Below the pieces are notes generated by a model. It was not told the DNA's origin, ran no database searches, and worked only from the letters and a program-made list of their open reading frames with translations. Below are positions 5,447-9,818 of a DNA stretch of 9,818 nucleotides, in pieces. Location: positions 1-9,818 of the forward strand of contig DAOWNK010000104.1 of assembly GCA_030642635.1 (NCBI GenBank), in the 5' to 3' direction. The translations under genes and the position numbers were made by a program. The stretch is from Pirellulales bacterium (lineage in GTDB: Bacteria; Planctomycetota; Planctomycetia; Pirellulales; Thermoguttaceae). Each line of letters starts with the position of its first letter. The stretch's first letter is position 1.

Positions 5447-6340
5447 CTAACCACCACCTACCGCTTTCAGGTGCCATGCATCCAACCAGCGTGTCTCAAC
5501 CGGTTTAAGCCGGAAATCGTCGCGTAGCCGTTTGAGCATATCGGGCATGTGCCCGGCGCCGTAGAATATGGCGATTTTCCGCTTGCCGGCGGCGATCTGC
5601 TTACCCAGCACCTTTAAGGCGACCTTGTTCCGCTCGCTGATCATAGTGGAGCCTTTCGGCCCTTCGACGGCCAGCAGGGCGCCTTCCATGTCCTCGAACT
5701 GCTCGGCCATGATCCGTTTCAGGGCCAGTGCCCGATTTTTGTCGAACAGCGCCATCAGCAGTTGCGCGTTGTTCAGTCCTTTTTCGGAGGCGTGTTGCCG
5801 AGCCATTGCGTATCCCATCATCCGCAGGAACATACCGAAGGTGCTCTCGCCGCGCTGCTGCATCAAGTCGGCGAACTGTTTTGGCGACATGTCGGCATGC
5901 ACCAGATTGTTCGGGCTGTAGTCGATCACATCGAGCTGGAATTCGAGTTCCAGCATGTGTTTCATGCCGTTTTGCAAGGCGGAAACGGGGCTGTCGCTTT
6001 TGCGTCCGCCGGTTGGGACCCTGGTTCCGGCCGGCGCCACTAGTTCGTAAAGTACGGCGTCATAGGTGGCGAACGCGCGGTTGAGTTGCTCGAAGTAGCT
6101 TTTCTCTGCGACGTGCACCGCGGCGACCAGATCGACCGTAAGCCGCCTCCGCGTGCGGTCGGTGGACGCACAACGGACTATGGCCACCTGTAGCGCGATT
6201 GGATTTTCATCTGCGTCGCGCAACAGACGTATAAAGGAGCCCTGCGGTTTTTCCGTAGCGGGCTGCTCGGCCAATGCAACCACACAACCGGCCAGCAGCA
6301 GCATAACCCAGGTAGATGGTATTGTCTTGCGAAATTTCAT
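5447..6340 (-). CDS. Exported TraB/PrgY-like (Tiki superfamily) protein
   Basis: The 297-residue product starts with a signal sequence, MKFRKTIPSTWVMLLLAGC, in which LAGC places a possible lipobox cysteine at 19. ALA at 22-24 offers an alternative ordinary cleavage site. The rest fits the TraB/PrgY/Tiki superfamily. AAVHVAEKSYFEQL (73-86) contains the first conserved histidine, H76. YDAVLYEL (93-100) holds the conserved glutamate E99. SERNKV (235-240) is the internal E-R pair, and GAGHMPDML (261-269) is the C-terminal GxxH motif with H264. By family knowledge these residues suggest a metal-dependent protease-like or peptide-inactivating site, but few bacterial members are characterised. It is the first gene of the minus-strand group and probably acts in the periplasm or at the outer side of the membrane. 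The only AAGG upstream is 12 bases from the ATG, a weak spacing. I am confident of the superfamily and not of a role. Confidence 0.82.
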   Translation of the reverse strand: MKFRKTIPSTWVMLLLAGCVVALAEQPATEKPQGSFIRLLRDADENPIALQVAIVRCASTDRTRRRLTVDLVAAVHVAEKSYFEQLNRAFATYDAVLYELVAPAGTRVPTGGRKSDSPVSALQNGMKHMLELEFQLDVIDYSPNNLVHADMSPKQFADLMQQRGESTFGMFLRMMGYAMARQHASEKGLNNAQLLMALFDKNRALALKRIMAEQFEDMEGALLAVEGPKGSTMISERNKVALKVLGKQIAAGKRKIAIFYGAGHMPDMLKRLRDDFRLKPVETRWLDAWHLKAVGGG

Positions 6341-6373
6341 AACGTTTAATTGCCTTGTAAATGGTTACTATTA

Positions 6374-6379
6374 AGTATA
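6374..6379 (-). promoter_or_regulatory. Weak candidate -10 box for the minus-strand genes
   Basis: Read on the minus strand, TATACT matches the sigma70 -10 consensus TATAAT at five of six positions. It lies 33 bases upstream of the TraB-like start codon. At a 17-base spacing the -35 position reads TTCCCC, which matches TTGACA poorly. The box may therefore be chance or need an activator. Confidence 0.25.
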
Positions 6380-6581
6380 CGCTGCCATGCCGGCGTGGGG
6401 AACAGGGGCACTCGTCAGGGATTGCGCAACGCCAAAAACGCCACGCCCCCAGTAATATCCACGCCTCGCATGCCCGCCATCTGCGGTTTGCCGAAGACGT
6501 TTTCCATGTTCGTCATGTTCGGGCGACAAATACTAAAAATAAACCTTGCACTCGTCGAACTTTCAAACATACTTAGGCAAC

Positions 6582-6609
6582 ATCTGGCGGGGCGAAAGCC
6601 CTGACAGAT
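6582..6609 (+). ncRNA. GNRA-capped hairpin just before the terminator
   Basis: ATCTG at 6582-6586 pairs with CAGAT at 6605-6609. After a two-by-two internal loop (GC opposite GA), GGGGC at 6589-6593 pairs with GCCCT at 6598-6602, including one G-U pair, and is closed by the GNRA tetraloop GAAA (6594-6597). One base separates this hairpin from the terminator stem that starts at 6611. Together they form a compact unit of about 70 bases that could be a small RNA or a riboswitch- or attenuator-like leader. A poor promoter candidate (CATACT at 6568-6573, with TTGCAC at 6546-6551) lies just upstream. I do not recognise a known RNA family. Confidence 0.45.
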
Positions 6610-6610
6610 T

Positions 6611-6651
6611 GGTCTCCTCAGGTTCCTGCCCCACCTGCGGAGACCTTTTTT
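6611..6651 (+). terminator. Intrinsic (Rho-independent) terminator, plus strand
   Basis: GGTCTCC at 6611-6617 is perfectly complementary to GGAGACC at 6639-6645. Inside it, AGGT (6620-6623) pairs with ACCT (6633-6636) across a two-by-two internal loop, leaving the nine-base apical loop TCCTGCCCC. Six T residues (6646-6651) follow directly. The orientation shows that some plus-strand transcript ends or is attenuated here, although no protein gene lies upstream on this strand within the window. Confidence 0.75.
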
Positions 6652-6669
6652 ATGCGCTGGGCCGCCGTA

Positions 6670-6684
6670 CCGGCAATCTGCCGG
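6670..6684. repeat. Perfect six-pair hairpin abutting the large palindrome
   Basis: CCGGCA at 6670-6675 pairs with TGCCGG at 6679-6684 around ATC. It ends on the base directly before the left arm of the large inverted repeat, so the two may belong to one element. Confidence 0.45.
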
Positions 6685-6771
6685 ACAGTGGCGCCGGCGT
6701 CCCGCCGGTGTGACGGAACTTGTGGTAATGCCTATACTTGTGCGTCACCGGCGAGACGCCGGCGCCACTGT
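6685..6771. repeat. Large near-perfect inverted repeat (candidate dispersed palindrome or small transposable element)
   Basis: The left arm begins ACAGTGGCGCCGGCGTC (6685-6701), and the right arm contains the exact complement of these 17 bases at 6755-6771. After one mismatch (6702 opposite 6754), CGCCGGTG (6703-6710) pairs with CACCGGCG (6746-6753). After a two-base bulge, ACG (6713-6715) pairs with CGT (6743-6745). The total is 28 pairs around a 27-base loop. The right arm is followed by a T-rich run (GTGTTTTCTTT), so the hairpin could also act as a terminator or barrier on the plus strand. The sequence has no coding capacity. The high symmetry between diverging genes suggests a mobile or repetitive extragenic palindrome. 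Confidence 0.75.
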
Positions 6772-6853
6772 GTTTTCTTTGATGTTACCCACCCATTCTG
6801 GTGGCTTTTCGTCATTTTCATAGTAAAAGCGATACAGCGAACGCGAAAAATGC

Positions 6854-6882
6854 TTGACGTTTCCCTTGAGTTCAATCATGAT
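6854..6882 (+). promoter_or_regulatory. Candidate sigma70-type promoter for the surface-protein gene
   Basis: TTGACG (6854-6859) matches the -35 consensus at five of six positions. At the ideal spacing of 17 bases, CATGAT (6877-6882) matches the -10 consensus at four of six. Transcription would begin near 6889, leaving a leader of about 35 bases. The promoter lies downstream of both the terminator and the large palindrome, so the gene can be expressed without reading through them. Confidence 0.45.
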
Positions 6883-6912
6883 AGATAAGATAGTCAAGTT
6901 AATAGGCAAATT

Positions 6913-6917
6913 AAGGA
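6913..6917 (+). promoter_or_regulatory. Ribosome binding site AAGGA that decides the start
   Basis: AAGGA ends six bases before the ATG at 6924, nine before the ATG at 6927 and only three before the GTG at 6921. The spacing favours ATG 6924 or 6927 over the GTG. Confidence 0.6.
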
Positions 6918-6923
6918 ACAGTG

Positions 6924-9755
6924 ATGATGTCTTTATTCAAATTGCCGAAGCTGCGACGTTTTTCGTCGGCCCTTGAAAGCGTTCGAGGTCGTTTCGCCCG
7001 AAGCAACGGCAGAAGCACCGGCGAGCGTGCGTATCGACGGTTGTTGATCGACCCACTGGAAGAGCGGCAGTTGCTGAGCCTCTCGCCGTGGAACATCGAC
7101 GACAACATGGTCAACGAAGTGCTGACCGAGGACCAGTATACCATTGCCGCTCAATCGGTGGCGGCAGACCACGACGGCGACTTCGTGGTGGTATGGGCAC
7201 GAGACGATGGTGTGTTCGATGCAAGCGGCGATCCGGTCGTTGATCCGGAGACCGGTGGGGACATGACCGACATGAACATCTACGCGCGGTACTTTACCGA
7301 CGAAGTGCAACGCGTCACGCTGCCCGACGAGATAATCATCAACAACAATCCGGGCGCTTACGGCACGTTCTCGTTGACCTACGGCGGCAACGAGATACAG
7401 AAGATTACGGTCAGTGAGGCGCTCGGCCCGTTCAACTCGAGCGACGGCCTTCTTGTCGGGGATGTCACATTCGGCTTCGACGTTGACGATAGCGGTACCA
7501 TTGACCCCGGAGAGACCACTACGATCACGTTTGTCGGGCAGTGGTATACTCGCGCGGCGGATGCGATTCAGACGGGCCTGCGTGGTATTGGCGGCGCGCT
7601 GAGCGACGTAGTTGTAACGAATATCGGCCCGAAGGAGTACATGGTTTACTTCGGTAACGCCTCCGGCGGCGAAGACCAACCGGAATTGGTGATTGTAGAT
7701 AGCGACTTTTCCATTGGGGCGGGATTTTTACCCGGTATGGTTGTCTCGACCGTGCGCAATCCTGGAATCATTGCTGATATACCGGTTTCTCCGGATAATC
7801 CATGGTTGACGGCACAGGCGATCGAGCAGGCATTTTTGTATACTTCAGAAACCTTTGCGGTAAGCCCCGTCGAGTTTCCACCGCCGGACCGCGTGCCTGG
7901 TTCCCAACCGCCGCCGTACATTTTCCCCGAGATGATGCGGACCGCTTTACCGCGCGTTACGGTAACGCCGGTCAGCGCCACGCAATTCGACATCACGTTC
8001 GGCGCAGATCTGAACATTGATGAGGACTGGATAGCGTCCGATTCGAACAAAAAGGATCATCCGGAGTTGGTGATTTCGGCCGTAGCGGACGAAAACGGTG
8101 TTTCGCTGATTGGTTCGCCGCAGGTAGACGTAACCACGCTGAAGCAGACCAGCCCGGAGTTCCGTGTGAACGCCGAGGAGCCGGACGATCCGTTCACGCC
8201 GTGGCCGGACGTAACCAACCAGATCGCCGCGGCGGTTGCAATGGACGCCGACGGCGACTTTGTAATTACCTGGCAGAGTGAAATTACAGACGCGGAGAAC
8301 TTCGGCAGCCTGTACGATATTTTTGCACGTCGGTTCTCACCGGCCAGCATGGTGAGTCCGACCGGCTTCGTGCCGGGCGTCAGGGCCTTGGGTAACCAGT
8401 TCCGGGTAAACACGTTTACGACCAACGCCCAAGAAGATCCGGCCATCGGTATGGACGACGACGGAAACTTTACAATCGCCTGGGCCAATGAAGGCCAGGA
8501 CATCAGTTACTTCAACGGCATCGTCGCCCAGCAGTTCAACCGCGACGGCGAGCGGGTCGGCGGCGAGTGGCTGGTCAACGATGAAGACACGGCGATCCAC
8601 ATCGATCCATACGTGGCCTTAAGCAGCGACGGGCATTTTGTGGTTACGTGGTCGATCACGAACGATCCGAATTACGTGGTGGGCAACGCGTATATGACTC
8701 GTGTTAATGCAGAGTTGTACGATCCAACCGGGCAAGTATTATTGCAGCAATTCACCGTCGGCGGCGGTGCGAGATCAACGGCCTCATTCGACATGAACAA
8801 CAACTTCATCGTCAGCCGGGGTGCGATTGTAGACAACGATAATATCGGGATCAGCTCCAGTAGTGTGCGTGTCAAGATGTACGACTTAGACGGCAATGTC
8901 ATACGGTCGGAATTCCGCGCCAACAGCGCCAGTCTCGACCCGGAAAACGAGGCCCTGCTGTGGCCGTTGTGCCAGATCGATTCGCAGGTGGTGCTGGACG
9001 CCGACGGGGATGTCGTGGTTACGTACGAGGGGTTCGGCCCGGACGTAAGCGAAAATGGGATTGACATCGGAATCGACGCCGCAATGTACGCGCTTCAAAA
9101 AAGGATGATGACGCCGCCGGATACTTGGCCGGACGATGTGCTATATGTACCGGATTTTGACGAAATAGACTTCGAGCTTGGACAACTGTGGGCAGGATCG
9201 AATAGCACCAGTACGCTATTGCGCGGCGAGGCAAACGGCATTATGTTCAGCCGATGGGATGCCGACCCGCAAATCGGAGAACTAACCAACCTGTACAGCG
9301 ATTGCTTAGCCAACAACTACCGCGACGGGCACAATACACGGTACTTCATCACGCTGGACAAAGGGATTGCCGGCGGTGACTTCACCATCAGGCTTTGGCA
9401 CCCGGACGTCGGCGGGCACGAAGACATCGTTATCGAACCGGCTATACGGGAAAATGATGACGGCACCTTTACTTTCCTGGTCGGTGAGACAAGAACTATT
9501 ATCGAAAATTTGTTGGAAGCGGCCACACGCACCGGCGTCAACTGGCCGGAAGACGCATACGGCGGGCCGGTCAGCGTTCGGGTGATTGGTGACGGTGAAA
9601 TTCACGACCGCGATGGTACGTATTGGGAAATTGAAGACGTCCGTGATGATGAGATACAGGAGTTTACAATTGCACTGACCGCACCGACTCCCGTTACGGG
9701 CAAGTTCCAGATAAGTATTGGAGTTGGCTATAGTACAAGAAAGACGGACAGCTAA
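6924..9755 (+). CDS. Large LEPR-XLL-type planctomycete surface protein with DGDFVVxW repeats and beta-rich modules
   Basis: Residues are numbered from the GTG at 6921, giving 944 residues; the preferred ATG start gives 943. The arginine-rich N-terminus leads to LEERQLLS (46-53), the planctomycete LEPR-XLL motif of exported proteins. Repeats like DHDGDFVVVW (83-92) recur at 441-451, 511-521, 567-577 and 692-701, with a decayed copy at 624-633. Their spacing of 56-70 residues and their acidic loops suggest propeller blades that bind calcium. Between the first and second repeats lie two copies of another module, each with a GxFxLxYGG or AxAI start and a VxVT...FG...PELVI end (about 148-261 and 295-386). 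A third copy lies at about 818-919. DVDDSGTIDPGE (187-198) is a canonical EF-hand loop. There is no membrane anchor. The role is unknown; adhesion or matrix binding is plausible. The C-terminus ends inside a likely fourth module, so the gene may be truncated. Confidence 0.9.
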   Translation: MMSLFKLPKLRRFSSALESVRGRFARSNGRSTGERAYRRLLIDPLEERQLLSLSPWNIDDNMVNEVLTEDQYTIAAQSVAADHDGDFVVVWARDDGVFDASGDPVVDPETGGDMTDMNIYARYFTDEVQRVTLPDEIIINNNPGAYGTFSLTYGGNEIQKITVSEALGPFNSSDGLLVGDVTFGFDVDDSGTIDPGETTTITFVGQWYTRAADAIQTGLRGIGGALSDVVVTNIGPKEYMVYFGNASGGEDQPELVIVDSDFSIGAGFLPGMVVSTVRNPGIIADIPVSPDNPWLTAQAIEQAFLYTSETFAVSPVEFPPPDRVPGSQPPPYIFPEMMRTALPRVTVTPVSATQFDITFGADLNIDEDWIASDSNKKDHPELVISAVADENGVSLIGSPQVDVTTLKQTSPEFRVNAEEPDDPFTPWPDVTNQIAAAVAMDADGDFVITWQSEITDAENFGSLYDIFARRFSPASMVSPTGFVPGVRALGNQFRVNTFTTNAQEDPAIGMDDDGNFTIAWANEGQDISYFNGIVAQQFNRDGERVGGEWLVNDEDTAIHIDPYVALSSDGHFVVTWSITNDPNYVVGNAYMTRVNAELYDPTGQVLLQQFTVGGGARSTASFDMNNNFIVSRGAIVDNDNIGISSSSVRVKMYDLDGNVIRSEFRANSASLDPENEALLWPLCQIDSQVVLDADGDVVVTYEGFGPDVSENGIDIGIDAAMYALQKRMMTPPDTWPDDVLYVPDFDEIDFELGQLWAGSNSTSTLLRGEANGIMFSRWDADPQIGELTNLYSDCLANNYRDGHNTRYFITLDKGIAGGDFTIRLWHPDVGGHEDIVIEPAIRENDDGTFTFLVGETRTIIENLLEAATRTGVNWPEDAYGGPVSVRVIGDGEIHDRDGTYWEIEDVRDDEIQEFTIALTAPTPVTGKFQISIGVGYSTRKTDS

Positions 9756-9818
9756 ATCTAGCTGAGGGAAGAAGGGGACGCCTCGACAGTTGTAGGGTTG
9801 GGTATTTGGCAAACCATA

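Larger units (their letters stand above)
6341..6923. other. Divergent intergenic region rich in RNA-like structure
   Basis: This region separates the minus-strand gene group from the plus-strand surface-protein gene and should carry the control signals for both. No open frame in it looks like a protein. From left to right it has a weak minus-strand promoter candidate near 6374-6379, an inverted pair GGCGTGG/CCACGCC at 6392-6398 and 6441-6447, the two-hairpin element ending in a terminator (6582-6651), a small hairpin (6670-6684), a large palindrome (6685-6771), and a plus-strand promoter and ribosome binding site close to the gene. Confidence 0.6.

Noticed and set aside
6350..6888. Short plus-strand open frames of 70-84 residues in the divergent intergenic region.
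   Set aside because: They cross the terminator, the palindrome or unstructured sequence. None has a good ribosome binding site or a recognisable motif.
6933..7679. A 248-residue minus-strand open frame opposite the surface-protein gene.
   Set aside because: It runs antisense to the LEPR-XLL and repeat region, which is clearly coding on the plus strand. It shows no motif of its own.
434..9785. A shared AGGGGACGC word at the left flank (near 434) and after the surface-protein stop (near 9774), considered as the two ends of one element.
   Set aside because: Only nine bases match, in direct orientation, with no further flank similarity. That is within chance for a window of this size.
1..9818. 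CRISPR arrays, tRNA or rRNA genes, and complete insertion sequences.
   Set aside because: I saw no regularly spaced direct repeats with unique spacers, no cloverleaf or rRNA-conserved words, and no transposase or integrase motif in any plausible gene.

Overview
The window looks like chromosomal DNA of a planctomycete (Planctomycetota). The best evidence is the long plus-strand gene at the right end. Its product has a basic N-terminus carrying LEERQLLS, a good match to the LEPR-XLL motif found near the N-terminus of large exported planctomycete proteins. That motif is followed by DxDGDFVVxW repeats and copies of a beta-rich module that are also familiar from such proteins. The intergenic regions are full of GC-rich palindromes. 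I cannot place the organism below phylum level.

Layout. Positions 1-475 hold no convincing gene but contain four inverted repeats. From 6340 down to 476 run five minus-strand genes in this transcriptional order: an exported TraB/PrgY-like protein (5447-6340), an HD-domain phosphohydrolase (4000-5397), a COG0731-type radical SAM protein with a C-terminal winged helix (3007-3939), a CoA-disulfide-reductase-like flavoprotein (1648-2982), and a fused nucleotidyltransferase-HEPN protein (476-1372). The first four are separated by only 49, 60 and 24 bp and could be one transcript. The fifth follows a 275-bp gap full of repeats and may be expressed separately. Positions 6341-6923 form a divergent intergenic region. 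It holds a compact two-hairpin RNA-like element ending in an intrinsic terminator (6582-6651), a large near-perfect inverted repeat (6685-6771), and a plausible sigma70-type promoter and ribosome binding site for the plus-strand gene (6924-9755).

How the genes may work together. No known pathway unites the five minus-strand genes. The HD protein and the nucleotidyltransferase-HEPN protein both belong to nucleotide- or RNA-directed families. The radical SAM protein and the flavoprotein are redox enzymes separated by only 24 bp, so a functional link between those two is plausible but unproven. The large plus-strand protein is probably cell-surface or secreted. It ends inside what looks like the start of another copy of its own repeat module, so it may be truncated.

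The most interesting items are the two-hairpin element with an alternative pairing that resembles an attenuator, the large palindrome, the single-chain nucleotidyltransferase-HEPN fusion that lacks the usual C-terminal HEPN RNase motif, and the modular and possibly truncated surface protein.
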